Below, in pieces: positions 48,141 to 57,373 of a stretch of DNA of 64,000 nucleotides. The notes beneath the pieces were generated by a model. That model was not told the origin of the DNA. It saw nothing but the letters and a program-made list of their open reading frames with translations, and did not search any database. The position numbers and the translations under genes are program-made. The stretch comes from QALR01 sp900552255. GTDB lineage: Bacteria > Bacillota > Clostridia > Oscillospirales > CAG-272. Where the stretch lies: the NCBI GenBank assembly GCA_048526005.1, contig DBFVEH010000021.1, positions 62,001 to 126,000 of the forward strand, read 5' to 3'. Each line of letters starts with the position of its first letter. Within the stretch, counting starts at the first letter, position 1.

Positions 48141-48676
48141 GCACGACCGAAATTCTGATTGCCGGCTTCGGCGGGCAGGGTGTCCTGTTTGCCGGAAAGT
48201 TCCTCGCGTATAAGGGTATGCTGGAGGGAAGGCAGATCAGCTGGCTTCCGTCCTACGGTCCGGAAATGCGCGGCGGTACTGCGAATTGCAGCGTGATTCT
48301 CAGCGACATCCCGATCGGCTCGCCGATCGTCACCGCGCCCGACTGTCTCATTGCCATGAATCTGCCGTCCCTTGACAAATATGAGAACGATGTCGTATCG
48401 GGCGGGCTGATTCTTGCGGACAGCACGCTGATCGGACGAAAGGTGATGCGGGAGGATATCGATGTATTTTACATTCCTGCGACGCAGATAGCGCAGGAGG
48501 CGGGCATCCCCACGCTTGCCAATATGATCATGATTGGGAAATTCCTGCGGGAGTGTCCCGGAATGACCTATGAGAATACGGAGGAGGCGCTCAAAAAGGT
48601 CGTCTCCGCGAAGCATATGGACCTTTTTGAATTGAATTTGAAAGCGATCGGCATGGGGTATCATTTTAAAGGATAA
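48137..48676 (+). CDS. 2-oxoacid:ferredoxin oxidoreductase gamma subunit
   Basis: A 179-residue gamma subunit: ILIAGFGGQGVLFAGKFLAY, LPSYGPEMRGGTANCSVILS and PDCLIAMNLPSLDKYE are the standard motifs of this CoA-handling subunit. It ends the T-box operon; a terminator begins 4 bases after the stop codon. Confidence 0.95.
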   Translation: MSTTEILIAGFGGQGVLFAGKFLAYKGMLEGRQISWLPSYGPEMRGGTANCSVILSDIPIGSPIVTAPDCLIAMNLPSLDKYENDVVSGGLILADSTLIGRKVMREDIDVFYIPATQIAQEAGIPTLANMIMIGKFLRECPGMTYENTEEALKKVVSAKHMDLFELNLKAIGMGYHFKG

Positions 48677-48679
48677 GAG

Positions 48680-48712
48680 AGCCTGCGCATCTAAAAGATG
48701 CGCAGGCTTTTT
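48680..48712 (+). terminator. Terminator of the VOR operon
   Basis: AGCCTGCGCATC, loop TAAAA, GATGCGCAGGCT, then TTTT. Confidence 0.9.
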
Positions 48713-48741
48713 GTGAGGATGATATTTTTTGTGAAGAGAGC

Positions 48742-48770
48742 TTGACAAGCAGATGAATTTACGATATAAT
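48742..48770 (+). promoter_or_regulatory. Consensus promoter of the XRE-TPR/ABC operon
   Basis: TTGACA, 17-bp spacer, TATAAT. Confidence 0.85.
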
Positions 48771-48821
48771 ATATCGAATAGTAAATAATTTTTACATCAA
48801 ACAATGCGATTTGGAGGAGAT

Positions 48822-49676
48822 ATGATCGGGGACAAAATAAAAGAGCTGAGGCTCCAAAGGAAAATGACGCAGGCACAGCTTGCCGGAGATGCCATTACAC
48901 GAAATCAGCTGAGCCAAATCGAGAATAATAAGTCGATGCCTGCGGTGCCGACGCTTCTCGAGCTTGCTAAGCGTTTGGACGCCCCGGCGTCTTACTTTTT
49001 TGCCGAGACCGGCGATCTTGATGCGTTTCGGAAGATCGGTGCGATTGAAAAAATAAAAAAGCTTTATGCGGACGGGGAATATGCGAAATGCCTTTCAAGG
49101 CTCCGTGCTCTTGGCGTGGTCGACGACGAGACGGAGCTTGTCTATGCAAAATCGAGTCTTGCCTGCGGGATTGAAAAATACCGCGCGGGATTCCTGAAAA
49201 GCGCGGAAGCCTATTTTGCGGATGCGATATCCCATGCGCGGAACAGCATTTATGCCGACGGTTCCGTGATAAAAACGGCGGAAAATTATATTGAAGTGAT
49301 TCGCTTTGTCCGGGCGGAGACGACGGACGAGCGTCCTGCCTTGGAAAATACGGAGGAGGGCATCCTTGGCGTTTTGGCCGATACCGCCTATATCCGGGCT
49401 TTGTCGGAGAAAAATTCTTCCTTTGCGTATGCGGCGTCCTATCCGCTGTATGCCGAGCATTTGGAAGCACGCGCCGACGTGGATAAGGGAGCTTTTCTGC
49501 CGGCTATGGAAATGCTTCGGGGGATTCTATCCCGCTGCGGCGAGGAGAGATATGCGGTTATGAAATACTACGTGCTGTGTGATCTTGAAGCGTGCAGCCG
49601 CCATGAAGGCGACTACAAGAGCGCCTATGAATGCTCCGCCGCGAGACTTGCACTTGCCGAAAAAATGAACAAATAA
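48822..49676 (+). CDS. XRE regulator with TPR-like C-terminal domain
   Basis: A 284-residue protein. The N-terminal helix-turn-helix (1-60) reads MIGDKIKELRLQRKMTQAQL, ITRNQLSQIENNKSMPAVPT, then LLELAKRLDAPASYFFAE. The rest is all-helical with TPR-like pairs (YADGEYAKCLSRLRALGV, YRAGFLKSAEAYFADAI, HEGDYKSAYECSAARLALAE). This resembles RRNPP-type regulators that respond to small peptides, although no peptide gene is visible. GGAGGAG fixes the ATG at 48822. It is followed by an ABC exporter after 17 bases, which it probably controls. Confidence 0.85.
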   Translation: MIGDKIKELRLQRKMTQAQLAGDAITRNQLSQIENNKSMPAVPTLLELAKRLDAPASYFFAETGDLDAFRKIGAIEKIKKLYADGEYAKCLSRLRALGVVDDETELVYAKSSLACGIEKYRAGFLKSAEAYFADAISHARNSIYADGSVIKTAENYIEVIRFVRAETTDERPALENTEEGILGVLADTAYIRALSEKNSSFAYAASYPLYAEHLEARADVDKGAFLPAMEMLRGILSRCGEERYAVMKYYVLCDLEACSRHEGDYKSAYECSAARLALAEKMNK

Positions 49677-49693
49677 AGGAAATAACATTTACT

Positions 49694-51412
49694 ATGATCA
49701 AACGATTTATTCGATATTATAAACCCCACAGAAAGCTTTTTGCACTGGATATGCTCTGTTCTTTTCTGCTTTCGATCTGCGACCTGTTTTATCCGATGAT
49801 CACAAGATCCATGCTGAACGATTACATACCGAATAAAAAGCTGCGTGTTCTGATCCTGTGGGGGATCATTCTGCTTGTGATCTATCTCATAAAAATGGGC
49901 TTCAAGTATTTTATCCAATATTTCGGACATGTCGTCGGCGTGCGCATGCAGGCGGATATGAGAAAGGAAGCCTTCGAGCATATCGAAAAGCTGCCGTTTT
50001 CGTATTTCGACGACAACAAGACCGGCTCTATCATGTCGCGCATTGTGAACGACCTTCAGGAGATCGCGGAGCTGGCGCATCACGGACCGGAGGATCTCAT
50101 CGTCTCAATTTTCCTTCTTGTCGGCTCATTTATTCTGATGGCGACCATCAATCTTCCACTGACGCTGATTATTTTTGCCTGCATTCCGTTTCTTGTCGTG
50201 TTTGCGGCGAGAAAGCGTCTGAAGATGAGCCATGCCTTTACGGAGTCCCGCGCCGAGGTGGCAGAGGTCAACGCGACGCTGGAGAACAGCATCGCCGGCA
50301 TCCGCGTATCCAAGGCGTTCGACAACGCCGCATATGAAACTGAAAAATTTAACCGGCAGAATCAGGAGTTCGTGAAAGCGAAATCGAAAGCGTACCGCGC
50401 GATGGCGGAATTTTTCAGTGGCAACGGCTTCATTGTCGATTTTCTGAATATTGTAATCCTTGTTGCGGGCGGTATTTTTACCTATCAAGGCTATATCGAT
50501 TTTGCGGATTTTGCCTCCTTTATCATTTTTGTCAACATTTTTATGACGCCGATCCGGAATCTTATCAACTTTGTCGAGCAGCTTCAGGACGGCATGAGCG
50601 GCTTTTCGCGCTTCTGCGAGCTGATGGATACGCCTGTGGAAGAGGATTCGGACGGAGCTGTGGAGCTTCGCGACGTGAAGGGCGGAATTATATTCGATCA
50701 TGTGAGTTTTTCCTATGGAGAGGGACAAAAGAAAGTGCTCTCCGATATCAATCTTTCCATTGAACCGGGAAAAACCGTGGCGCTTGTCGGTCCGTCGGGT
50801 GCAGGGAAAACGACGATGTGCCATATTCTGCCTCGTTTTTATGATGTTTCGGAGGGCAGAGTCTTAATAGACGGGAAGGATATCTCGGCGGTAACGCGAG
50901 CGTCGCTGCGCCGCAGCATCGGCATCGTAACGCAGGATGTATTCTTGTTTACCGGCACGATCTATGAGAACATTGCATACGGCAGAGAAGGCGCGTCCCG
51001 CGAGGAGGTTGAGGCCGCGGCGAAGCTTGCGAATATTCATGAGTTTATTCAGGATTTGCCGGAGGGATATGATACCTTTGTCGGCGAACGCGGCGTCAAG
51101 CTTTCCGGCGGACAGAAACAGCGTATCTCGATTGCGCGCGTCTTTTTAAAGGATCCGGCCATCCTGATTCTCGACGAGGCGACGAGTGCGCTCGACAACG
51201 CGACGGAGATTCTGATTCAAAAATCGCTCGACCTGCTTTGCCGCGGACGCACGACGATTGTCGTCGCACACAGGCTTTCCACCGTCAAGAATGCGGATGA
51301 GATCGTCGTCATCACCGACGAAGGCATCCATGAGCGGGGAAATCATAGCGAGCTGCTGCAAAAAGACGGCATTTACGCGGCGCTTTACCGGTCGCAGTTT
51401 GCGTCTGTATAA
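49694..51412 (+). CDS. ABC exporter (fused permease-ATPase)
   Basis: A 572-residue half-transporter: six membrane helices in residues 1-310 (including the coupling loop KLPFSYFDDNKTGSIMSRIV NDLQEIAEL), then an ATPase with Walker A LVGPSGAGKTT, Q-loop GIVTQDVFLFTGTIYENIAY, signature KLSGGQKQRISIARV, Walker B AILILDEATSALD and His in VAHRLSTV. It works as a dimer exporting lipids, peptides or drugs. Spacing of the ribosome site (AAAGGA) is long. The upstream XRE-TPR gene suggests peptide-linked regulation (inference). Confidence 0.93.
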   Translation: MIKRFIRYYKPHRKLFALDMLCSFLLSICDLFYPMITRSMLNDYIPNKKLRVLILWGIILLVIYLIKMGFKYFIQYFGHVVGVRMQADMRKEAFEHIEKLPFSYFDDNKTGSIMSRIVNDLQEIAELAHHGPEDLIVSIFLLVGSFILMATINLPLTLIIFACIPFLVVFAARKRLKMSHAFTESRAEVAEVNATLENSIAGIRVSKAFDNAAYETEKFNRQNQEFVKAKSKAYRAMAEFFSGNGFIVDFLNIVILVAGGIFTYQGYIDFADFASFIIFVNIFMTPIRNLINFVEQLQDGMSGFSRFCELMDTPVEEDSDGAVELRDVKGGIIFDHVSFSYGEGQKKVLSDINLSIEPGKTVALVGPSGAGKTTMCHILPRFYDVSEGRVLIDGKDISAVTRASLRRSIGIVTQDVFLFTGTIYENIAYGREGASREEVEAAAKLANIHEFIQDLPEGYDTFVGERGVKLSGGQKQRISIARVFLKDPAILILDEATSALDNATEILIQKSLDLLCRGRTTIVVAHRLSTVKNADEIVVITDEGIHERGNHSELLQKDGIYAALYRSQFASV

Positions 51413-51425
51413 CGAGGAGGGACAT

Positions 51426-51623
51426 ATGGAGATCAAAAGATTTGAGGTGGGCGATATCCTTGAGATGAAAAAGAAGCATCCATGCGGTTCTGGCCGGATG
51501 CGTGTGCTCCGCGTGGGTTCGGATATCCGGATCCTTTGCCTCGGCTGCGGCCGAGACGTCACGGTCCCGCGGGAAAAGCTCGAAAAGAATATCCGAAGGA
51601 TTCTTCCGCCTGATGTGAATTAA
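51426..51623 (+). CDS. DUF951 family protein
   Basis: A 65-residue protein with the DUF951 pattern: FEVGDILEMKKKHPCGSGRM, RVLRVGSDIRILCLGCGRDV and VPREKLEKNIRRI. The three Cys suggest a small zinc site. GAGGAGGG lies just before the ATG and the ABC exporter stop is 13 bases upstream. The family is nearly universal in Bacillota but of unknown function. Confidence 0.92.
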   Translation: MEIKRFEVGDILEMKKKHPCGSGRMRVLRVGSDIRILCLGCGRDVTVPREKLEKNIRRILPPDVN

Positions 51624-51707
51624 CGGCAAAAATTACAATTTTAAAGATGTCCTTTTGGCAAATTTTTATAAAATTTATAATAGAGTGTAAATAATCCCCG
51701 AAAACGC

Positions 51708-51736
51708 TTGAAAATCTCAAAAAAACAGTGTATCAT
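51708..51736 (+). promoter_or_regulatory. Promoter of the 51811 P-loop gene
   Basis: TTGAAA, 17-bp spacer, TATCAT. A GGCG...CGCC hairpin (about 51752-51778) lies in the leader. Confidence 0.65.
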
Positions 51737-51810
51737 ATAAACAAAGAACGGCGCGTGATGACGAGTAGCGTCGCCGGTCAAAATCATTCCGTCAAGAAAG
51801 AGGTTTTATT

Positions 51811-52218
51811 GTGGTTAAACTTATTATCGGCCTGAAGGGCACAGGAAAAACGAAAACTCTTATCGGTATGGTCAACTCTGCGATTGATTCTTCTGACGGC
51901 GCGGTTGTATGCCTTGAAAAGGGAGATAAGCTCCGCTATGATATCAGATATCAGGCGAGACTCATCGACGTGGCCGAGTACGGCGTGGATGATGGGCAGG
52001 CCCTATACGGTTTTATCGCCGGGATTTATGCTTCCAACAGCGATATTACGCATATATTTATCGATTCTGCAATCAAAATGTGCAAGAAAGATATCGATGC
52101 CTTTTCCATGTTTGTCAGAGAGGCTGCGGCATTTGCCGAGAAGTGGAATATCAATATCGTCATGACCTCGTCAGTTACGGAAGATATGCTTCCGGACGAT
52201 ATCAAGCAGTACATCTGA
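51811..52218 (+). CDS. Small P-loop protein of unknown function
   Basis: A 135-residue protein starting at GTG (GAAAGAGG ahead). Walker A is IIGLKGTGKTKTLIG at the very N-terminus, and THIFIDSAIK could serve as Walker B. It is too short for a complete RecA or PilT ATPase, so it is a minimal P-loop fold. Proteins of this kind occur alone in Clostridia; I know no function. Its own promoter and terminator make it a single-gene unit. Confidence 0.7.
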   Translation: MVKLIIGLKGTGKTKTLIGMVNSAIDSSDGAVVCLEKGDKLRYDIRYQARLIDVAEYGVDDGQALYGFIAGIYASNSDITHIFIDSAIKMCKKDIDAFSMFVREAAAFAEKWNINIVMTSSVTEDMLPDDIKQYI

Positions 52219-52230
52219 TTTTCGTATGGA

Positions 52231-52259
52231 AAAAAGCCGGTGCAGCGCACCGGCTTTTC
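52231..52259 (+). terminator. Terminator of the small P-loop gene
   Basis: AAAAGCCGGTGC pairs with GCACCGGCTTTT. Confidence 0.85.
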
Positions 52260-52341
52260 TGTTTGATAGGCGAAAATGATTTGGATTCTCATATCAGAAA
52301 AGACGTTCGGAAGCATATCCGAACGTCCTTTCTTATGTCTC

Positions 52342-54888
52342 TTATAGGAGAATATGATGCTTTCCCGAATCAAGCGTTTCGTCTTTTCTTTCCGGCAGAA
52401 CGAGCGTAGCCTCGCAGCCGACGGGAATTTCGATATCAAGCGCGGGCTTTCCGTTTTCCTGCTTGAGGTCGCAGCGAACGACGCCGTGAGGGGTATCGAC
52501 TGCGGCATGAATCTTCTCGATCCCGCAGTTTATCGCGGGACGGAGTAAAATTTTCCGGTAGCCCGGCTCCGCGGCGGAGATGCCGCCGATATATTTGTAG
52601 AAAAACGCGGATACGTCGGAAAACATGTGATGGTTGCGCGAGCCGCCGCCGTTCCAGCATTCCCAAAGCGTGTTTGCGCCCAGAGAGAGCCAATAGGCGT
52701 AGCTCGGATAGGTGGGTTCCGTGATCATCCGGAGCGCCAGCTCCGTTTTTCCGTAGGTGCCGAGCACGTTCAGAACGGCCTTGGCGCCGAGCACGCCGAA
52801 ATCGAGATGTCCGCCGCAGGCGGCGACCTGTTCCACGAGTTTTTCCACGAGCGCGGGAATTTCCTCCGGCTCTGCCAGCCCGTGATAGATCATGACGGCG
52901 GTCGCAGTTTGACAGTCGCCGGAAACCGTATGCGTGTTCTCGTCATAGAAATGGGAACGGAAAGCGGCCTTGATTCTGTCTGCCTTTGCCGTATAGCGCT
53001 TCGCGTCCTCGGCATAGCCGAGAAGCTCCGCCGACTTTGCCGCCATGCGGACGGCACTATGATAATATGCGGTGTCTGTGACGGGTACAGGGCACTTGAA
53101 AGCACTCATATTGACGCTGATCGCGGGACCGTCGAACGGCGCGCACCAGTCGCCGAGACCGCCGTAGGGGATATCTTCTTCCGTCATGGAATCGAGCCAT
53201 GATACGAAGCGGCAAAGCGCGTCATAGTTGTCGCGCAGGACGGAAAGATCGCCGCAGGCCATATAGATATCCCATGGGACCTGCCACATCGGCGCCGACC
53301 AATCGGGGCCGTTCAGGTCTCCGTTATAGCCCCAGCCCGGAGAGGGAACGATGCAGGGCAGAGCGCCGCCCGGACGCTCTGCATCGCGCAGGTCCTGCTG
53401 CCATTTTTTCAGGAACTGCTCCGCCGCGAAGTTGATGAGAAGCTGCTCCGAGGAAAGGCCGGTATCGCCCGTCCATGAGCTTTTTTCGCGCACGGCGTCG
53501 GCGGAAAGCGTGTTCATGCAGCAGGAGGTCGTGGCGCGCAGGCACATATCCTGAATTTGATTGACGACCTCGGAGGAGGTGCGAAATTCGCCTCTGTCAC
53601 GGAAGTCGTTGCACAGCGCGAGCGCGGTGACGTCGGAGAGCTGCGGCTCCTCGCGGCTTCCGGAGATCTCCACCCATTGATAGCCGTGGTAGGTGAAGCG
53701 CGCGTGCCATGTCTCCGGCTCGTCCGTGCGTTTGATATAGGTATCTGTCTGGAAGCAGTAGTTTTTGATGAAGCAGGCGAGCGGCTCCTGATCGAGTCTG
53801 CCGTCGTCGGTCAGCCTGTCGCAGTAGCGAACGGTGATCTTGTCGCCGCGCTTTCCGCGCAGGGTGAGCAGACACACGCCCGCCTGATTTTGGCCGATGT
53901 CGAAAAGCCAGCCCTCCGGCACCTTCTTCTTCGATACGGCGGGATAGCGGCGCCGTATGCGGATCGGCTCCATCTCCATTACAAAAAGCTCTGCGCCGGG
54001 ATTTTTCACGAGGCGGGGCGCCTGCCAATCCGTATCGTCGAAATCCGCCGTATCCCAGCCGTCCATCTCGAGACGCGCGTCGTAGGTCTCGCCGTGGCGG
54101 ATACCGTTGAAGGTGATGGGTCCCGTGTGGGATTTCCAATTCTTGTGGTCGGTCGCAACGATTTCCGACGTGCCGTCGGCATAGTCGATTTCAAGATCGA
54201 GCAGCAGCTTCGGCACGTCGCGCCACGGCGCCACGGAGGTTTGCCACGGGTCCTCGGTGAAGCAGTTGTAAAAGCCGTTCCCGAGAACGACGCCTATCGC
54301 GTTTTCACCCGTATGAAGCATTTTCGTGACGTCGAAGGCGCGGTAGAGGATCCGCCGGTCATATGCGGTATAGGCCGTGGAAAGAAAGTCGTTTCCGACC
54401 TTTTTGCCGTTGAGCCTCGCTTCAAAGTAGCCGAGTCCCGCGATATAGAGCATGGCGCGGCGGATTTCCTTTGATACGTCGAAGACACGGCGCAGGTAAG
54501 GCGCTGCGAGCGCCTCGTCGCGGCGTCTGCAATCGTGTCCTGTGATCCAAATGCCGCAGAACGGCTCGCCGCGCTTTCCGGTGTCGAAGTATTCCGTGCC
54601 GGACGAGATAAGCTCGTCTCCCGATTTAACGGCGATCGAGAAATAGTATCGCGTCGCAGGCGAGAGCGGCTTTCCGGCATAGCGGAGGTTCGCGCATTCC
54701 TCCGAGGCGACAAAGCCCGTGTCCCAAACGGGAACCGTAAGCTCGGGCGATTCGGAGACAAGGACCCGATAAGCGTCCTGCATCTCTCCGTTTTTGTCGG
54801 CCGTAAGCTTCCACGAAAACTGCGGCACGGTATCGATGACCGGACGGGTAAGTCCGTTTACTTTTATGGAATTTTCACGTATTTTCAT
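52342..54888 (-). CDS. Alpha-L-rhamnosidase (GH78)
   Basis: An 848-residue glycoside hydrolase cleaving terminal alpha-L-rhamnose. Domains in order: N-terminal beta domains (GLTRPVIDTVPQFSWKLTAD; IAGLGYFEARLNGKKVGNDF; AYTAYDRRILYRAFDVT), the catalytic (alpha/alpha)6 barrel with VREKSSWTGDTGLSSEQLL, and the C-terminal TLWECWNGGGSRNHHMFSDV followed by a beta domain. There is no signal peptide, so it acts inside the cell on imported oligosaccharides. The usual CPQRER motif reads AVREKSS here, a mild divergence. It stands alone, without a sugar transporter beside it. Confidence 0.92.
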   Translation of the reverse strand: MKIRENSIKVNGLTRPVIDTVPQFSWKLTADKNGEMQDAYRVLVSESPELTVPVWDTGFVASEECANLRYAGKPLSPATRYYFSIAVKSGDELISSGTEYFDTGKRGEPFCGIWITGHDCRRRDEALAAPYLRRVFDVSKEIRRAMLYIAGLGYFEARLNGKKVGNDFLSTAYTAYDRRILYRAFDVTKMLHTGENAIGVVLGNGFYNCFTEDPWQTSVAPWRDVPKLLLDLEIDYADGTSEIVATDHKNWKSHTGPITFNGIRHGETYDARLEMDGWDTADFDDTDWQAPRLVKNPGAELFVMEMEPIRIRRRYPAVSKKKVPEGWLFDIGQNQAGVCLLTLRGKRGDKITVRYCDRLTDDGRLDQEPLACFIKNYCFQTDTYIKRTDEPETWHARFTYHGYQWVEISGSREEPQLSDVTALALCNDFRDRGEFRTSSEVVNQIQDMCLRATTSCCMNTLSADAVREKSSWTGDTGLSSEQLLINFAAEQFLKKWQQDLRDAERPGGALPCIVPSPGWGYNGDLNGPDWSAPMWQVPWDIYMACGDLSVLRDNYDALCRFVSWLDSMTEEDIPYGGLGDWCAPFDGPAISVNMSAFKCPVPVTDTAYYHSAVRMAAKSAELLGYAEDAKRYTAKADRIKAAFRSHFYDENTHTVSGDCQTATAVMIYHGLAEPEEIPALVEKLVEQVAACGGHLDFGVLGAKAVLNVLGTYGKTELALRMITEPTYPSYAYWLSLGANTLWECWNGGGSRNHHMFSDVSAFFYKYIGGISAAEPGYRKILLRPAINCGIEKIHAAVDTPHGVVRCDLKQENGKPALDIEIPVGCEATLVLPERKDETLDSGKHHILL

Positions 54889-55070
54889 TGCGTTGTTCCT
54901 TTTCGGCGTTTTTATCAGATATTTTCTCCGAAATTATGACACGTTTTCACCGTACTGTCAACATTTTTTTTGCAAGGAGAGGGAAAATTACAATTTTTCT
55001 TTGTTTTTTCCCTTTGCGTTTTAAAAACTTGGAGGCGGAAATAAACAAGAGAGGAAGGCTCTGTTTTTTC

Positions 55071-55099
55071 TTTACAAAAGAGGCTTGGGATTGTATAAT
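55071..55099 (+). promoter_or_regulatory. Promoter of the ATPase/TOPRIM pair
   Basis: TTTACA, 17-bp spacer, TATAAT, 46 bases before the ATPase start. Confidence 0.75.
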
Positions 55100-55145
55100 G
55101 AAATAAAAGACGGTGTAAAAATCAAATAAAAGAGAGGGATCCATT

Positions 55146-56543
55146 GTGAAATATGATATCATAAGGCTCATGTCGGCTGAGCTTTGGAATTTTAAAAATG
55201 TGGCGCACGGAAAGCTGGAGATGCCGGGCGCCGCCTGCCGCGATTTTTCCGGCGACCGCTCGGAGATCCTCGGTATATACGGACAGAACGGCTCGGGCAA
55301 GACGACGGTGATCGACGCGCTGTATTTTGCGAAGCAGCTTCTCACCGGACATGCGCTGCCGTCCGATGCGGGGGACTACATCGCGAAAAACGCGGAGGAA
55401 GCCGTGTGTGCGCTTTCCTTTTATCTCGGATCGCAGGACACAGGATTTGCCGTGTCCTATGAATTTACGCTGCACCGGGCGTCTCATGGCGCTTACGTCG
55501 CCCGCGAACGGCTTTCCCGCCGAATGATTTTGGAGGGAAAGCTTTCGCCGGCAAAGCGGCTCATAGAGTATGACGCGAATGCGGAAGGGCGATTTTTGTC
55601 TCCGATCTCCCGGTGGAATGAGGTTCTCGCCTCCTTGCCGGAGGCGGCGGTCGAGCTTGCGGTGGCGAGAAAGCTTTGCATCCGGAATGCCTCCTCCTTC
55701 CTGTTTTCGGCGGAGACGGCGCCGATTTTTTCCGGCTGCTGCCGTAAGGATGCGGAAAGCGGCGAGGCTTTTGAAAATATTTTTTCCGCCTTGTCCTCTT
55801 ATGCGGCACAGGGGCTTTTTGTCATAAGCTCCGACCATTCGGGAACCATCGCGCTCGAGGCATCGCTGCCGCTTGCCCTGCATTTTGACGGCGATGACAA
55901 AACGCCGGACGAAATGCTGCTTTCCCTCACGGAGCCGTCCGTGCAGCCGTCCGATACGTATAAAATCGTGAAAATTTCCGTGGAATCGCTGAACTGTGTG
56001 TTGGGCGTTCTGATTCCGGATATGAAGCTCGAAATCCGGGAATACGGCGGACAGATGACGCCGGACGGACGGGACGGCATGCGCTTTGAGATCCTTTCCG
56101 TGCGGGGAGAAAACCGGATCCCGCTCAAATATGAGTCGGAGGGGATCAAAAAGCTGATTTCCATTCTCAGCATTCTGATCGCCATGTATAACGATGCGTC
56201 GGTTTGTGTCGCCGTAGACGAGTTTGATGCGGGCATTTATGAATATTTGCTCGGTGAGATCCTCAGGATTTTGGAGGAAAGCGGCAGGGGACAGCTGATT
56301 TTTACGTCGCATAACCTTCGTCCGCTCGAGATGATCGATCCGAAAAACATCGTATTTACGACGACCAATCCGGAGAATCGTTATATCCGGCTTGACAGGT
56401 CGGGCGGCGGCAATCTTCGCGATCGGTATATCCGCAGCATCAGCGTCGGCGGGCAGAAGGAGGAGCTGTACGGCTATACCAATCCCCTCGAGATCGCCCG
56501 CGCGTTCCGGCTTGCGGGGAGGTGCGGCGATGGAAAATCCTGA
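55146..56543 (+). CDS. AAA ATPase (OLD/AAA_15-like) of a putative two-gene defence module
   Basis: A 465-residue SMC/ABC-like ATPase: N-terminal LWNFKNVAHGKLEMPG, Walker A GIYGQNGSGKTT (about 44-54), a long insertion, the signature-like YESEGIKKLISILSILIAMY, Walker B VCVAVDEFDAGIYEYLLGEI and H-loop FTSHNLRPLE. This is the ATPase type found in OLD nucleases, AriA of PARIS and other defence systems. It starts at GTG 55146 behind GAGAGGGA. The next gene, overlapping by 14 bases, encodes a TOPRIM-like partner. Known systems are comparable in domain plan only; the exact type is not assigned. Confidence 0.8.
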   Translation: MKYDIIRLMSAELWNFKNVAHGKLEMPGAACRDFSGDRSEILGIYGQNGSGKTTVIDALYFAKQLLTGHALPSDAGDYIAKNAEEAVCALSFYLGSQDTGFAVSYEFTLHRASHGAYVARERLSRRMILEGKLSPAKRLIEYDANAEGRFLSPISRWNEVLASLPEAAVELAVARKLCIRNASSFLFSAETAPIFSGCCRKDAESGEAFENIFSALSSYAAQGLFVISSDHSGTIALEASLPLALHFDGDDKTPDEMLLSLTEPSVQPSDTYKIVKISVESLNCVLGVLIPDMKLEIREYGGQMTPDGRDGMRFEILSVRGENRIPLKYESEGIKKLISILSILIAMYNDASVCVAVDEFDAGIYEYLLGEILRILEESGRGQLIFTSHNLRPLEMIDPKNIVFTTTNPENRYIRLDRSGGGNLRDRYIRSISVGGQKEELYGYTNPLEIARAFRLAGRCGDGKS

Positions 56544-57270
56544 AAAAAAGATTTTGCTGTTTCTTGTGGAGGGCTCGACGGACAGCACCTCGCTCGGTCT
56601 TGTGATGTCGCGCCTTGTGGAGACGGCGGACGTGCGCTTCGCGGTATTGGGCGGGGATCTCTGTTATCGCTACCGCATTACGGCGGAAAACGCCGCAAGG
56701 ACCGTGATGCGTCCGGTAAACGGATTCCTTCAAAGATACCGGCTGAAAAAATCCGATCTGATTCAAATCGTGCATGTCATCGACACGGACGGCGCGTTTA
56801 TCCCGCCGACGCGCGTTTTTCATGGCGGAGATGAGCGGGCGCATTATGCTGCCGACAAGATCGTGACGCTTTCCGACGAATCCATGCGCGCCCGCAATGA
56901 AATGAAAACCTGTGCGGCAGAAGCTCTTTCGGGACTGCGTTCGGTGGAAAAAATTCCGTATGCGTTCTACTTTTTTTCCCGCAACATCGAGCACGTCCTG
57001 CACGGCAGGACGGATACGCTCTCCAGCAGTGAAAAGAGAGCGCTTTCCGAGAAATTTGAGAACGAATATGCGGAGCATCCGGAATCGTTCGTTTCGTTGC
57101 TGAATTCCGGCGGCGTCGCGGTACGCGGCAGTTATGAGGATACGTGGGAATATATCATGCGAGGCACAAATTCCTTGAAGCGGGGCACCAATTTCGGACT
57201 CTTTTTCAAAGCCTTTCCGATGAAAAAAGTTTGTGAAAGGGAAAACGTTTCCGGTTTAGATAGAGCTTAA
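56530..57270 (+). CDS. TOPRIM-like putative nuclease partner of the ATPase
   Basis: The 246-residue protein begins KKILLFLVEGSTDSTSLGLV with Glu14 in the position of the TOPRIM glutamate. It has IQIVHVIDTDGAF with Asp85 and Asp87 as the DxD pair. Those residues bind metal in TOPRIM nucleases, including OLD proteins and AriB-like (DUF4435) effectors. The rest (YFFSRNIEHVLHGRTDTLSS) is not recognised. It is co-translated with the ATPase. In related systems the ATPase senses a phage trigger and releases the toxic TOPRIM protein; that behaviour here is inference. Confidence 0.7.
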   Translation: MENPEKKILLFLVEGSTDSTSLGLVMSRLVETADVRFAVLGGDLCYRYRITAENAARTVMRPVNGFLQRYRLKKSDLIQIVHVIDTDGAFIPPTRVFHGGDERAHYAADKIVTLSDESMRARNEMKTCAAEALSGLRSVEKIPYAFYFFSRNIEHVLHGRTDTLSSSEKRALSEKFENEYAEHPESFVSLLNSGGVAVRGSYEDTWEYIMRGTNSLKRGTNFGLFFKAFPMKKVCERENVSGLDRA

Positions 57271-57271
57271 G

Positions 57272-57309
57272 GCAGAAAAAGCGGACGTCTTGTCCGTTTT
57301 TCTGCTTTT
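57272..57309 (+). terminator. Terminator of the ATPase/TOPRIM pair
   Basis: GCAGAAAAAGCGGAC pairs with GTCCGTTTTTCTGC, then TTTT. Confidence 0.8.
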
Positions 57310-57373
57310 ATATTGAGAACTGCGTGCAAATGTTAAAATTCTCAAAACTTGAAAAATAATTTATATAAAACGA

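Noticed and set aside
55146..57270. Naming the pair as PARIS or Gabija
   Set aside because: Domain plan agrees, but I cannot verify family membership of either protein from sequence reading alone, and the TOPRIM is a separate protein unlike GajA.
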